A stretch of DNA of 64,000 bases from Laedolimicola sp934402125 (GTDB taxonomy: Bacteria > Bacillota > Clostridia > Lachnospirales > Lachnospiraceae), in NCBI RefSeq assembly GCF_052065835.1, contig NZ_JBQHTG010000001.1, forward strand, positions 868,001-932,000, written 5' to 3'. The position numbers and the translations under genes are program-made. Positions 51,119-60,528 of this stretch are shown piece by piece. Numbering within the stretch: the stretch's first letter is position 1; each line of letters starts with the position of its first letter. Under the pieces are notes generated by a model. The model did no database searches. It was not told the origin of the DNA and was given only the letters and a program-made list of their open reading frames with translations.

Positions 51119-51142
51119 TATACTGCATTTTACAAGCTACGC

Positions 51143-52723
51143 TTAGATATTCAGCAGCTCGCTGTAAGCCTTCAGCGCTCCGTCCGTATCATGAGCCAGT
51201 ACGCGCTTTGCCAGCACCTTACCCAGCTGTACGCCCTCCTGGTCGAAGCTGTTCAGGTTCCATACAAAGCCCTGGAACATGATCTTATTCTCAAAATGGG
51301 ACAGCAGCGCGCCCAGTGTCTCCGGAGTCAGCTGATCGCCCACGATAATGCTGGAGGGACGTCCGCCCGCGAAGTACTTGTTACGGTTCTCATCTTCCTT
51401 ACCGCAGGCAAAAGCTACCATCTGGGCAACTACATTCGCGCAGAGCTTCTGCTGGCTGGTGCTGTCCTGAATATCCACGTCTACGCCACACTGGTTGTTC
51501 TTGAAGCCAATGAACTGCAGCGGTACGATATCAGTTCCCTGATGAAGCAGCTGATAGAAGGAATGCTGTCCATTGGTTCCCGGTTCGCCGAAGATCACCG
51601 GTCCGGTTACATAGTTTACCGGCTCGCCAAAGCGGTTCACGGATTTTCCGTTAGACTCCATATCTGCCTGCTGCAGATGTGCCGGGAAGCGGCTCAGTGC
51701 CTGAGAGTAGGGAAGTACTGCGGTGCAGCCCATGCCCAGCACGTTGCGCTCATATACGCCAATCAGGGCGTCCAGCATAGCCGGGTTCTCCAGAAGGTTC
51801 TCCTTCTTCGCAAGCACGTCCTCTGCGGCTGCGCCTGCCAGGAAGCGGTCAAACACCTCCGGTCCGAAAGCCAGGGATAATACAGCGCCGCCTACCGCGG
51901 AGGTAGAAGAATAACGGCCGCCGATATAATCGTCCATGAAGAAGGCTGCCAGATAATCATCGCTCTTTGCCAGCGGGGAGGTCTCGCTGGTTACGGCTAC
52001 CATATGCTTGGAAGCGTCCAATCCTGCCTTTGCAAGAGCGTCCTTTACGAAGGACTCATTGGTCAGGGTCTCCAGGGTGGTACCGGACTTGGATACCAGC
52101 ACGAACAGGGAATGTGCCACGTCGATGGACGCCAGTACGGCTGCCGCGTCGTCCGGGTCTACATTGCTGATAAACTTCGCTTCCATCTTGAAGGTATCAT
52201 GCTTCTTCGCCCAGTTCTCCAGCGCCAGATACATAGCCCGGGGGCCCAGGTCGCTGCCGCCGATACCGATCTGTACAACGGTAGTGAATTTCTCGCCTGC
52301 CGCATTGGTAATCTCGCCTGCGTGTACTTTATTGGCAAATTCTGCTACTTTTTTCTGCTGCTCTACGTAAAACGCGCGCTTGTCCACGCCGTCCGCTACG
52401 ACTGCGTCGCCCAGCTGTCCGCGGGTCAGCTGATGCAGAACCAGACGCTTCTCGCCAGTATTGATGACTTCGCCGTTATAGAGCGCCGCGAACTTCTCTG
52501 TCAGCTGCGCTTCCTTTGCCAGCTTGGCCAGTGCCTCCAGCACCTTTCCGTCCACTGCCTTGGCAGCGTAGTTATATGCCATGCCTTCTGCCATGGGCAC
52601 ACTGTATGTTTTGACACGCTCTGCTCCGTTTTCTCCGGACATAACCTCTGCCAGATTTACGCGCTCCGTGTCCTTCAGCTCCTGATAAGCTTTCAGGGTA
52701 TCCAGATTCTTCCATTCTACCAT
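51143..52723 (-). CDS. pgi: Glucose-6-phosphate isomerase
   Basis: This is a 526-residue isomerase. It has QIGIGGSDLGPRAMY near residue 150, VSKSGTTLETLTNESF near 215, the phosphoglucose isomerase signature region GGRYSSTSAVGG, and the catalytic-region QHSFYQLLHQG and QEGVQLGKVLA. It interconverts glucose-6-phosphate and fructose-6-phosphate, supplying the fructose-6-phosphate used by ManA. The ATG at 52723 follows GGAGG; an in-frame start 24 codons upstream lies at the predicted transcription start. A TGGTACAAT extended -10 at 52794-52802 may be its promoter. Confidence 0.95.
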   Translation of the reverse strand: MVEWKNLDTLKAYQELKDTERVNLAEVMSGENGAERVKTYSVPMAEGMAYNYAAKAVDGKVLEALAKLAKEAQLTEKFAALYNGEVINTGEKRLVLHQLTRGQLGDAVVADGVDKRAFYVEQQKKVAEFANKVHAGEITNAAGEKFTTVVQIGIGGSDLGPRAMYLALENWAKKHDTFKMEAKFISNVDPDDAAAVLASIDVAHSLFVLVSKSGTTLETLTNESFVKDALAKAGLDASKHMVAVTSETSPLAKSDDYLAAFFMDDYIGGRYSSTSAVGGAVLSLAFGPEVFDRFLAGAAAEDVLAKKENLLENPAMLDALIGVYERNVLGMGCTAVLPYSQALSRFPAHLQQADMESNGKSVNRFGEPVNYVTGPVIFGEPGTNGQHSFYQLLHQGTDIVPLQFIGFKNNQCGVDVDIQDSTSQQKLCANVVAQMVAFACGKEDENRNKYFAGGRPSSIIVGDQLTPETLGALLSHFENKIMFQGFVWNLNSFDQEGVQLGKVLAKRVLAHDTDGALKAYSELLNI

Positions 52724-52872
52724 TATAGATTTTTCCTCCATTTCTGTTATTCCGATACCATAACCTGTATGCAGAATCACCTGATTCACCCGCATTGTAC
52801 CATATTTATATCTTGCGATCTACCCCTGCAAAAATTTTACACAAATTTTTTTCATATTTTTTAAAATTTTAC

Positions 52873-52901
52873 TGGACAAACCCGTTCACTTGTGCTATGA
52901 T
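52873..52901 (+). promoter_or_regulatory. Promoter of the tRNA-Pro gene
   Basis: TGGACA and TATGAT are separated by 17 bases. The -10 ends 28 bases before the mature tRNA 5' end. Confidence 0.75.
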
Positions 52902-52929
52902 ATCATTTGTTGACGGCAAGTCGCTAAAA

Positions 52930-53003
<74 letters not shown>

Positions 53004-53011
53004 CGAATGAA

Positions 53012-53040
53012 AAGGAATCCTTAAATCGGATTCCTTTTTT
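53012..53040 (+). terminator. Terminator of the tRNA-Pro gene
   Basis: AAGGAATCC/GGATTCCTT (9 bp, loop TTAAATC) is followed by TTTTT. Reading the other way the A run gives TTTTC, so it may also end vanZ transcripts from the minus strand. Confidence 0.85.
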
Positions 53041-53567
53041 TATGTTCTTTTCTTCTTTTTCTTCTTCGCCAGCGGCCGGAACACGGTCACCCTGCCGATG
53101 AAACACACAAGCTGCACCAGTATCACACCGACGGTGATTCCGATGCTGTCGATAGCCACGTCCCGTTTCGACGGTCCGCGGCCTGCCACAAAGGACTGGT
53201 GATACTCGTCCAGGGCCGCAAAGCCCACACAGAAGCCTCCGGCCAGAAGTAAAAGCCAGATCCCCCGCACGCCATATACATACAACGGGAAAGACACGGA
53301 GACCGCCAGCAGAAAATATTCTGTCATATGGGCCAGCTTCCGCACCGGATGATGAATTCTCTCGATATAATGTGCCTCCTCCTGCGCGCTCCAGTGCAGC
53401 TCAAAGGCCTCGTTGGCCGTCTCCACGATAATTTCGCTTACCTTGTAGCTCAAATTTCCCGACGTCGCTCCATCCTGGGCGGAAAATCCATAGATCAGAT
53501 ACATCATGACCAGCGCCGGAAGGAAGGACAGGGGTTTTAAAATTCCTCTTAAAATTATTTTTATCAT
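53040..53567 (-). CDS. VanZ family membrane protein
   Basis: This is a 175-residue protein with about four membrane helices. It has the VanZ marks YGFSAQDG near residue 27, the conserved RKLAHMTEYFLL near 75, and ALDEYHQSFVAGRGPSKRDVAIDSIG near 118-142 (key DEYHQSFV and RDVAIDS). A poly-lysine tail closes it. VanZ proteins give mild teicoplanin resistance in some enterococci, but the wide family has no proven general function. It overlaps the upstream GH13 stop codon by four bases, so the two are co-transcribed. Confidence 0.88.
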   Translation of the reverse strand: MIKIILRGILKPLSFLPALVMMYLIYGFSAQDGATSGNLSYKVSEIIVETANEAFELHWSAQEEAHYIERIHHPVRKLAHMTEYFLLAVSVSFPLYVYGVRGIWLLLLAGGFCVGFAALDEYHQSFVAGRGPSKRDVAIDSIGITVGVILVQLVCFIGRVTVFRPLAKKKKKKRT

Positions 53568-55618
53568 AATACCTGATTTCTATTATGGCTCATGACTGCT
53601 GCGGAATAGGGCGGCATATAGATCTCAACCGCTCCGTCGCTGACCAGATAATGGGCTTTTTCCAGATTGAACTCCTCTTCCATAGACAATACCTGGCGCT
53701 CAAACAGCTCGCCGTCAGAAATCTCGATCTGCCAGACCGGAACCGTCAGACGAACCGCCTCTTCCGTATTGTTGATAATCGTCACCACATGGTTATCTCC
53801 CAGAAAACGGCCAAAGGCAAAATGTCCGCCATCCGCGTACAACGGAATTCCGCTGCCTCTCCGGCAGGCCGGATTTTCCTTCCGGACACGAATCAATTCC
53901 TTATGATAGCGGATCAGCTCCTGATCCTCCTGTCCCCAGGGATACGTTCTCCGGCTGTCCGGATCCGTAAAGCCGCAGACGCCCGCCTCGTCGCCATAAT
54001 AGATGGTCGGCGCGCCGTGCCAGGTCATCATCAAGGCCACTGCCTCGCGGAAAACGGCCTTGGATACTCCTTCCTCCGCCGCTTCGCTGCCCAGCTCATC
54101 TACCCGGCCCACCTGATGGTTGGTGCGGGTCAGGAACCGGGAATGGTCGTGGTTGGAAAGCTGGTTCATGGCAATCAGGAAGGACTGGCCCGTAAAGGCG
54201 CAGGATTTCTCCCGCAGCGTATCCAGGAACGCCTCCGCGTTATTCAGAAGCGTCGGCTCGCAGCCGTCGCTGTGCTTCTCCATGCCGGTCAGGTACCAGG
54301 TGATGGGCTCCATAAAGGTATCGTAATTCATGATGGAATCCCACTCGCCTCCCTGCAGCCAGGTGGTCGCGTCCCCGTAATGCTCCGCGTAAATCACCGC
54401 GTTGGGGTTAGCCTCCTTCACATTTTTCCGGAAATCCCGCCAGAATTTGTGGTTAAACTCCGGGGACAGTCCCAGATCCGCCGCCACGTCCAGACGCCAG
54501 CCGTCCACGTTATAAGGTGGAGAAACCCATTTCCGGGCAATTCCCATAATATAATCATAGAGCTCCTGAGAGGTCTCATAACTCAGCTTCGGAAGCGTAT
54601 CATGTCCCCACCAGCCGTCATAGTACTGATTATAGGGCCACTCATGGGTATTGTTAAACTTGAAAAAATTCCGGTAAGGACTGTTCTCGGAGACATAGGC
54701 TCCCTTTTCATAATCCCCGTCTTTCTCATAGATACGCTCCCGATCCAGCCATTTGTTGAAGGATCCGCAGTGGTTGAAGACGCCGTCCAGCAGCACCTTC
54801 ATGCCGCGCTTATGAATCTCCTCCACAAAATGAACGAAGAATTCATTGCTGGCCTCCAGGTTTTCCTTGCTGACCACCCGCTTGATATACCGGGTAGCTT
54901 TCTGATTGTCCAGCTCGCCGGGAGGAAGCAGTTCGCCGCCGTCCTCCTTGATCACCGTATAATGGGGATCGATATAATCATAGTCCTGGCAGTCATACTT
55001 GTGGTTGGACGGAGACACGAAAATCGGGTTCATGTAGATGACCTCTACACCCAGATCCTGCAGATAGTCCAGTTTATCCAGAATTCCCTGCAGATCGCCA
55101 CCGTAAAAACGGCGCACGTCCATTCCCTCAGGCGGTTCATTCCAGTTGCTGACCCGCTCCACCTGCTTATGGATATAGCTGTACTCGCCCGTCTGCACAT
55201 CGTTGGTGGGATCGCCGTTACAGAAGCGATCCACGTAGATCTGATACATGACTGCGCCCTTGGCCCAGTCCGGCGTAGCGAAGCCCGGAATAATACGGAA
55301 GGCATAACAGTCCTGCAGGTTGTTGGTGACACTCAGCTTATTGTAAAAAATCCGCTCCTCGCCGGAACGGATTTCAAAATAATAGTAAATGGTGTCCTTG
55401 CCTGTTTCCCGTTCGATTTCATAGTAGTCAAAGCGTCCCCGGGAACAGACCTTTGTCATCGGTATCCGTTCCTCCCCGCTGATAAAATATACCTGATCTA
55501 CATTATCTTTCGCCGTCCGAAAACGAAGTCTGACCCGCTCTCCCGGCTTTGGCTCCAGTGGTATCCGGAAAGCTTCCGACTCCTCCACGAAAAGTGCCTG
55601 CTGGTTAATCTTTCCCAT
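53564..55618 (-). CDS. GH13 alpha-glucosidase/neopullulanase-type enzyme
   Basis: This is a 684-residue cytoplasmic glycoside hydrolase. An N-terminal CBM34-like domain (residues 1-115) is followed by the GH13 barrel with region I DGVFNHCGSF, the nucleophile in GWRLDVAAD, the acid/base glutamate in VIYAEHYGD and region IV QLSNHDHSR. A beta C-terminal domain completes it. It should act on alpha-glucans or maltodextrins. The absence of a signal peptide indicates intracellular action. The ATG at 55618 was chosen; a GTG seven codons upstream is open. The gene has its own promoter, and a 28-base palindrome lies upstream. Confidence 0.9.
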   Translation of the reverse strand: MGKINQQALFVEESEAFRIPLEPKPGERVRLRFRTAKDNVDQVYFISGEERIPMTKVCSRGRFDYYEIERETGKDTIYYYFEIRSGEERIFYNKLSVTNNLQDCYAFRIIPGFATPDWAKGAVMYQIYVDRFCNGDPTNDVQTGEYSYIHKQVERVSNWNEPPEGMDVRRFYGGDLQGILDKLDYLQDLGVEVIYMNPIFVSPSNHKYDCQDYDYIDPHYTVIKEDGGELLPPGELDNQKATRYIKRVVSKENLEASNEFFVHFVEEIHKRGMKVLLDGVFNHCGSFNKWLDRERIYEKDGDYEKGAYVSENSPYRNFFKFNNTHEWPYNQYYDGWWGHDTLPKLSYETSQELYDYIMGIARKWVSPPYNVDGWRLDVAADLGLSPEFNHKFWRDFRKNVKEANPNAVIYAEHYGDATTWLQGGEWDSIMNYDTFMEPITWYLTGMEKHSDGCEPTLLNNAEAFLDTLREKSCAFTGQSFLIAMNQLSNHDHSRFLTRTNHQVGRVDELGSEAAEEGVSKAVFREAVALMMTWHGAPTIYYGDEAGVCGFTDPDSRRTYPWGQEDQELIRYHKELIRVRKENPACRRGSGIPLYADGGHFAFGRFLGDNHVVTIINNTEEAVRLTVPVWQIEISDGELFERQVLSMEEEFNLEKAHYLVSDGAVEIYMPPYSAAVMSHNRNQVL

Positions 55619-55671
55619 ACTTCTCTCTCTTTCTGACACAGCCGCTCTCCCGCAGCCGTTCCCTGCATATC

Positions 55672-55700
55672 ATTTTATAATACCCTGCTTCTAATTACAA
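55672..55700 (-). promoter_or_regulatory. Promoter of the GH13-vanZ operon
   Basis: On the minus strand TTGTAA and TAAAAT are separated by 17 bases, the -10 about 55 bases upstream of the chosen start codon. Confidence 0.6.
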
Positions 55701-55753
55701 TATTTATTTATTCCGTAACAATCTTTACCCATATAACTATTTCTGTATAAAGT

Positions 55754-55781
55754 GAAACAGACAGCTTACGCTGTCTGTTTC
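55754..55781. repeat. 28-base perfect palindrome upstream of the GH13 gene
   Basis: GAAACAGACAGC and GCTGTCTGTTTC form a perfect 12-bp inverted repeat around TTAC, 54 bases upstream of the -35. No run of T follows on either strand, so it looks more like a protein-binding site or cruciform than a terminator. The region from 55640 to 55980 has no gene; besides the promoter and the terminator at 55928 it contains only AT-rich sequence. Confidence 0.6.
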
Positions 55782-55927
55782 AGGAGAAGGTATTTCTTTT
55801 TACTTATGGGGTGTAGCAAAAACTATATAATGTATTGGGGGTTTTACGAGTATTATTATATCATAAACTCGCGATAAGTGTGCACAAACCTCACAAAATT
55901 CACATTCTGTTTTTGTCTATTTTTCAC

Positions 55928-55960
55928 AAAAGGCTTCCGTCATAATGACGGAAGCCTTTT
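55928..55960 (-). terminator. Terminator after the transaldolase-like gene
   Basis: AAAAGGCTTCCGTCA and TGACGGAAGCCTTTT form a perfect 15-bp stem around TAA, with TTTTGTG following on the minus strand. It starts 20 bases after the stop codon of the aldolase gene. Confidence 0.88.
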
Positions 55961-55980
55961 GTTGTATTCTTTCATTTCAT

Positions 55981-56670
55981 CTATACCCGGGGAATCAGAT
56001 CACTAATTTGCTTTCCGGGAAATGTTTCTTCCCATGCCTTTTTAAATCCTGCCATTGATTCATCCGTAGCCGGATGGGCAATCAGGGCGTCAAAGAGATC
56101 CGGGGCCATTGTCACAGCCTGACATCCTGCTACGGACAGGCGTTTCACCTGATCTACCGTCCGAAAGCTGGCTGCCAGCACCTTACATGGATAACCGCCA
56201 TTTTCGAAGCCGGCCAGCATCTCTGCCACGCATTCCACACCGTCAGAACCCATATTATCAATATGGCTGACATACGGAGCCACATAGTCTGCGCCCGCCT
56301 TTGCTGCCACCAGAGCCTGCATCATGGAATGTACGACCGTGACCGTCACCGGGATTCCTGCCGCCTTACACAGGCCTATCGCTTTATATCCCTCTTTCAC
56401 AGCCGGAATTTTTACCACCAGGTATTCACCGAAGTATGCCTGCAGTGCTTTCGCCTGCTCATACATTTCTTCCGCGGTTTCTCCGGTTACCTGAAAAAAC
56501 ACCTTAACCTTCTTCTCTTCCACATAAGCCTTATATTCGGACATCAGTTCCTCTACCGGCTTCTGCGCCCTCGTCAAAATCTTCGGATTTGTGGTAAAGC
56601 CGTCAATCGGAAAATACTCGCTGATTTTCTTCACGGTGTCCAGATCTGCAATATCCACATACAGTTCCAT
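55981..56670 (-). CDS. Fructose-6-phosphate aldolase/transaldolase (FSA/MipB type)
   Basis: This is a 229-residue single-domain class I aldolase. The N terminus ELYVDIADLDTVKKISEY and GFTTNPKIL are followed by the Schiff-base lysine in YLVVKIPAVKEG near residue 87 and the C-terminal AASFRTVDQVKRLSVAGCQAVTMAPDLF. The length fits the FSA/TalC subfamily. Such enzymes either move dihydroxyacetone units in the pentose pathway or cleave fructose-6-phosphate. It follows ftsH by 34 bases on the same strand and ends in a strong terminator, so it may be the last gene of that unit. Confidence 0.88.
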   Translation of the reverse strand: MELYVDIADLDTVKKISEYFPIDGFTTNPKILTRAQKPVEELMSEYKAYVEEKKVKVFFQVTGETAEEMYEQAKALQAYFGEYLVVKIPAVKEGYKAIGLCKAAGIPVTVTVVHSMMQALVAAKAGADYVAPYVSHIDNMGSDGVECVAEMLAGFENGGYPCKVLAASFRTVDQVKRLSVAGCQAVTMAPDLFDALIAHPATDESMAGFKKAWEETFPGKQISDLIPRV

Positions 56671-56704
56671 CTTTCTGCCTCCTTAGCAAAATTCCCGGAA
56701 TTTT

Positions 56705-58537
56705 TTATTCCACCGGTACAGTTTCTTCTTTTTCAAACAATGCCTCAAACTCATCCCGGGAGATCTTCTCTTTCTCCAGCAGCAGCGCTGCCGCTGCGTC
56801 CAGGACGCCCCGGTGCTCCAGAATAATGGCCTTGGCCTTGTCGTAGCATTCATCTACGATACGCTTCACCTCGGAATCAATCTTACCGGCTACATTTTCA
56901 CCATAGCCCTTGGTATGGCCGTAATCGCGGCCCAGGAAGACCTCTTCATCAGAATCGTAGCTTACCAGACCCAGCTCGTCGGACATACCATATCTGGTCA
57001 CCATGGCCCGGGCCACGCGGGTAGCCTGCTTGATATCCTGGGAAGCCCCGGTGGTGATATCATCGAAAATCAGTTCCTCGGCAATCCGGCCACCTAAGGA
57101 TACCTCGATATCCTGCAGCATCTTGCCTCTGGTATTGAACATTTCGTCCTTCTCCGGCAGGGGCATGGTATAACCAGCCGCTCCTACGCCGGTGGGGATA
57201 ATGGATACGGTGTATACAGGACCCACATCCGGCAGCACATGGAACAGGATCGCGTGTCCCGCCTCATGGTACGCGGTAATGCGCTTCTCCTTCTCAGAGA
57301 CGATACGGCTCTTCTTCTCCGCGCCGATTCCGACCTTCACAAAGGACTTACGGATATCACTCTGGGTAATATAGGGACGGTTATCCCGGGCTGCCAGAAT
57401 CGCCGCCTCGTTCATCAGGTTCTCCAGATCCGCTCCGGTCATGCCTGCGGTAGTCTGAGCGATCTGCTTTAAGTCCACATCGTCAGCCAGAGGCTTATTC
57501 TTGGCGTGAACCTGCAGAATCTCCTCTCTGCCCCGTACATCCGGTCTTCCCACCATAATCTTACGGTCAAAACGGCCCGGACGTAAGATAGCCGGATCGA
57601 GAATATCCACACGGTTCGTCGCCGCCATGACAATGATACCCTCGTTGACGCCAAAGCCGTCCATCTCCACCAGAAGCTGGTTCAGGGTCTGCTCACGCTC
57701 GTCGTGGCCGCCGCCCATGCCGCTGCCGCGGCGTCTGGCTACTGCGTCAATCTCGTCGATAAATACGATACAGGGGCTGTTCTTCTTAGCGTCCGCGAAC
57801 AGATCCCGGACACGGGAAGCGCCCACGCCTACAAACATCTCCACAAAATCAGAACCGGAGATACTGAAGAAGGGCACGCCTGCCTCTCCTGCCACCGCCT
57901 TCGCAAGCAGGGTTTTACCTGTTCCGGGAGGTCCCTCCAGCAGTACGCCCTTGGGGATACGGGCTCCCACCTGGGTATATTTCTGGGGAAGCTTCAGAAA
58001 ATCTACAATTTCGCGAAGTTCTTCTTTCTCCTCCTGCAGACCCGCCACATTTTTAAAGGTGGTATGAATCTGCTCCTGAGTCGTCATTCTGGCCCGGCTT
58101 TTGCCGAAATCCATCATCTTGCCGCCTCCGCCGCCGTTGGCCTGGCGGTTCATCAGAAGCATCATGACGACTACGGCCACTACGGCCGCCAGCAGGGGCG
58201 CACCCAGGGACGCCATCCAGTTATTGGTGCTGACCGCGGCGAAGGCCACAGCCACATCTTTCGCTTCCAGAAGCTCTCTGGCCTCCGAGGTGTCTGCCAC
58301 ATTGACGTCCTGACGGCTTCCGTCCTTCAGGGTCAGCCGCACCGTACCGGTGGGCGTAGCTTCAGACTGGCTGATCACTGCGGACGCCACCTGATCATTT
58401 TCCACAGCAGCCTCAAACTGCTGATAAGTATACAGATTTTCCATGTCCATCCGCTTCACATAGGTGCTGAACAGATAGACCAGCGCCAGCAGGAAAATCA
58501 GATAGGCTCCGGAAATCCGGAATTGTCTGTTGTTCAA
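56705..58537 (-). CDS. ftsH: ATP-dependent zinc metalloprotease FtsH
   Basis: This is a 610-residue membrane protease. It has helices at about residues 10-28 and 110-130 around an extracellular domain, then the AAA domain with Walker A GPPGTGKTLLAK near residue 200. Walker B IVFIDEIDAV, the second region of homology ATNRVDILDPAILRPGRFDR, and the zinc motif HEAGH near residue 420 follow. It degrades membrane and regulatory proteins. It sits after hpt and tilS exactly as in Bacillus, with 12 bases to hpt. Confidence 0.97.
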   Translation of the reverse strand: MNNRQFRISGAYLIFLLALVYLFSTYVKRMDMENLYTYQQFEAAVENDQVASAVISQSEATPTGTVRLTLKDGSRQDVNVADTSEARELLEAKDVAVAFAAVSTNNWMASLGAPLLAAVVAVVVMMLLMNRQANGGGGGKMMDFGKSRARMTTQEQIHTTFKNVAGLQEEKEELREIVDFLKLPQKYTQVGARIPKGVLLEGPPGTGKTLLAKAVAGEAGVPFFSISGSDFVEMFVGVGASRVRDLFADAKKNSPCIVFIDEIDAVARRRGSGMGGGHDEREQTLNQLLVEMDGFGVNEGIIVMAATNRVDILDPAILRPGRFDRKIMVGRPDVRGREEILQVHAKNKPLADDVDLKQIAQTTAGMTGADLENLMNEAAILAARDNRPYITQSDIRKSFVKVGIGAEKKSRIVSEKEKRITAYHEAGHAILFHVLPDVGPVYTVSIIPTGVGAAGYTMPLPEKDEMFNTRGKMLQDIEVSLGGRIAEELIFDDITTGASQDIKQATRVARAMVTRYGMSDELGLVSYDSDEEVFLGRDYGHTKGYGENVAGKIDSEVKRIVDECYDKAKAIILEHRGVLDAAAALLLEKEKISRDEFEALFEKEETVPVE

Positions 58538-58549
58538 AATAGATCCTCC

Positions 58550-59077
58550 TTAATCCACGAATTCTAACACACCGATATACGGCAGGTTCCGGTACTTCTG
58601 ATCGTAGTCCAGACCGTAGCCTACCACAAACTCATCCGGAATGGTAAAGCCTGTGTATTCCACATCTACATCCACCACTCTGCGATCCGGCTTATCCAGC
58701 AGGGTACACAGGGTCATAGTCTTGGGGTTCCGCTGTCCCAAAAGCTTCACCAGGTGGCTTAAGGTTCGTCCGGAATCAATGATATCCTCCACGATAATTA
58801 CATTTTTTCCCTGCAGCGGCTCGTCCAGATCCTTGCTCAGGCGTACCACGCCGCTGGACTTGGTCTCCGCGCCGTAGCTGGATACCTGCATAAAGTCAAT
58901 GGTCACCGGCACAGTGATTCTCTTTGCCAGCTCGCATACAAAAAATACGCTGCCCTTCAGGATACAAATCAGGTGAACCTCTTCGCCTGCAAATTTCTCG
59001 CTGATCTTCTGTCCTATCTCCCTGATCTTCGCGTCTACTTCCTCCTCGGGAATCATAACCCGGATTTTCTCAGCCAT
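58550..59077 (-). CDS. hpt: Hypoxanthine phosphoribosyltransferase
   Basis: This is a 175-residue purine salvage enzyme. It has the PRPP-binding NVIIVEDIIDSGRTLSHL near residue 95, ILKGSVFFVCEL near 40 and GYGLDYDQKYRNLPYIG near the C terminus. It makes IMP (or GMP) from hypoxanthine (or guanine). The ATG at 59077 has GGAGG at eight bases and is preferred to one two codons upstream. It overlaps the end of tilS, as in many Firmicutes. Confidence 0.95.
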   Translation of the reverse strand: MAEKIRVMIPEEEVDAKIREIGQKISEKFAGEEVHLICILKGSVFFVCELAKRITVPVTIDFMQVSSYGAETKSSGVVRLSKDLDEPLQGKNVIIVEDIIDSGRTLSHLVKLLGQRNPKTMTLCTLLDKPDRRVVDVDVEYTGFTIPDEFVVGYGLDYDQKYRNLPYIGVLEFVD

Positions 59078-60464
59078 GTTCATTTCCTCCGCTTATCTGT
59101 ACTTTTAAAATGGTTTTTGTGTCTTCCGTAACCTTGTACGCTTCACTGATACGGTACCCGGGAATCCACACAATATGCGCCCCATCTGCCAGCAGGAGAA
59201 GCTGCTCCCGCTCCCTTGCCGGTACCTTTTCATCAATCAGGTACGCCTTCAGCTTTTTGCGTCCGTGCGCCCTGTTAATCTCCAGATAGTCCCCGGGCTG
59301 TCGTCCCCGGATCTCCGGACATTGTTTTATTCTATCATAGTCGAACCATTTCGTATATGTTTTTTGGGGAATAATTTCACTTTTTTCCGCTGTTTCCAGG
59401 GTAAATGTCCAGATTTTTCCCCGGATTTCCACACTTCCCGGAATCTCCGGAACCAAAGCCCCTGCTTCTATCGGTTCCGCCGCAGGCTCCAAAGTCCGCC
59501 CGCAGATCCAGATGCCCCCGTAATCCCGCCGGGCGCTGCGGCCGTTCGGCAGGCTTAAAGCACTGCTCACCTGTTTTGAAAAAAGCTCCCGGATCAACTC
59601 TATGTGAACACGCTCCACATCCTTCAGCCCGCCAAGCTCTTCCATACATCTTCGCAGAACCCGGTCGCCGATAAGGGGCTCCTGCATTCCAAAGGCTCTG
59701 TCCAAAAGAAACCTTGCTCCTGTCTCCTGCCGGACGCAGATCCGGTACGCCTCCTCCGTCTTCCGTTCCAGAAAGGCCTCCACCTCCCAAAGCTCCGCGG
59801 CTGCCTCTGCCACATGCCGGACTGCCCCTGCATTGATATTCTCCCGGGCCGTCTTCAGGATCTCTCCCCGAATCCGGTTTCGGGTATAATCCGGCGTAAG
59901 ATTGGTACTGTCCGTACGCCATTCAATCCCACGTTCTGTCAGCCAGGCTTCTATCTCCTCCCGCCCGGTACAAAGCAGCGGACGGATCACGTTGTCCCGC
60001 ACCGGGCGGATTCCGGCAAGCCCCTTAAGGCCGCTGCCCCGAAACAGCTGAAACAGCACCGTCTCCGCCTGATCCCCCGCATGGTGGGCCACCGCAATCC
60101 GTGTACCGCCGATCCGCTCCGCTTCCTCCTCGAAGGCCTCATAGCGGCAAAGCCGCCCCGCTTCCTCCAGCGTCAAATGTTCCTCCCGGGCCCGGCCCCT
60201 GACGTCAAAAGAAAAGACCCTTAAGGGAACCTTGAGCTCCCCGCAAAGCTTTCGCACGTAAGCTTCGTCTTCCCCGGCCTCCGCTCCCCGCAGGCCATGA
60301 TTTACATGAACCGCGAACAGCTCAGCTCCCTTTTCCCGGCAAAGCTCCCGCAACAGGAAAAGCAGGCATACGGAATCCGCTCCTCCCGATATGCCCGCCA
60401 CGATCCGGTCTCCCGGCCGTATCATCTGATATTTCTCCGCAAATGCGCGTACCCGTTCCAGCAT
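59070..60464 (-). CDS. tilS: tRNA(Ile)-lysidine synthase
   Basis: This is a 464-residue ATP pyrophosphatase-type enzyme. The PP-loop GISGGADSVCLLFLL lies near residue 25, then AVHVNHGLRGAEAGEDE and IAVAHHAGDQAETVLFQLFRGSGLKGLAGI (key AHHAGDQAETVLF). The C-terminal domain contains RGRQPGDYLEI and KKLKAYLIDEKVPAREREQ. It adds lysine to C34 of the AUA-reading tRNA-Ile. The ATG at 60464 follows AAGGAG; an ATG six codons upstream has no better site. Confidence 0.95.
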   Translation of the reverse strand: MLERVRAFAEKYQMIRPGDRIVAGISGGADSVCLLFLLRELCREKGAELFAVHVNHGLRGAEAGEDEAYVRKLCGELKVPLRVFSFDVRGRAREEHLTLEEAGRLCRYEAFEEEAERIGGTRIAVAHHAGDQAETVLFQLFRGSGLKGLAGIRPVRDNVIRPLLCTGREEIEAWLTERGIEWRTDSTNLTPDYTRNRIRGEILKTARENINAGAVRHVAEAAAELWEVEAFLERKTEEAYRICVRQETGARFLLDRAFGMQEPLIGDRVLRRCMEELGGLKDVERVHIELIRELFSKQVSSALSLPNGRSARRDYGGIWICGRTLEPAAEPIEAGALVPEIPGSVEIRGKIWTFTLETAEKSEIIPQKTYTKWFDYDRIKQCPEIRGRQPGDYLEINRAHGRKKLKAYLIDEKVPAREREQLLLLADGAHIVWIPGYRISEAYKVTEDTKTILKVQISGGNEHG

Positions 60465-60528
60465 TTTCCGGCTCCTTCCCATCCTGCGGATCTCCCCGCT
60501 TCATTTTGAAGCCATTATACCAGATCCC

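Noticed and set aside
53585..55636. Open frame of 683 codons on the plus strand
   Set aside because: It is fully antisense to the GH13 gene, which has all four catalytic regions; the plus frame has no recognisable domain and follows from codon bias.
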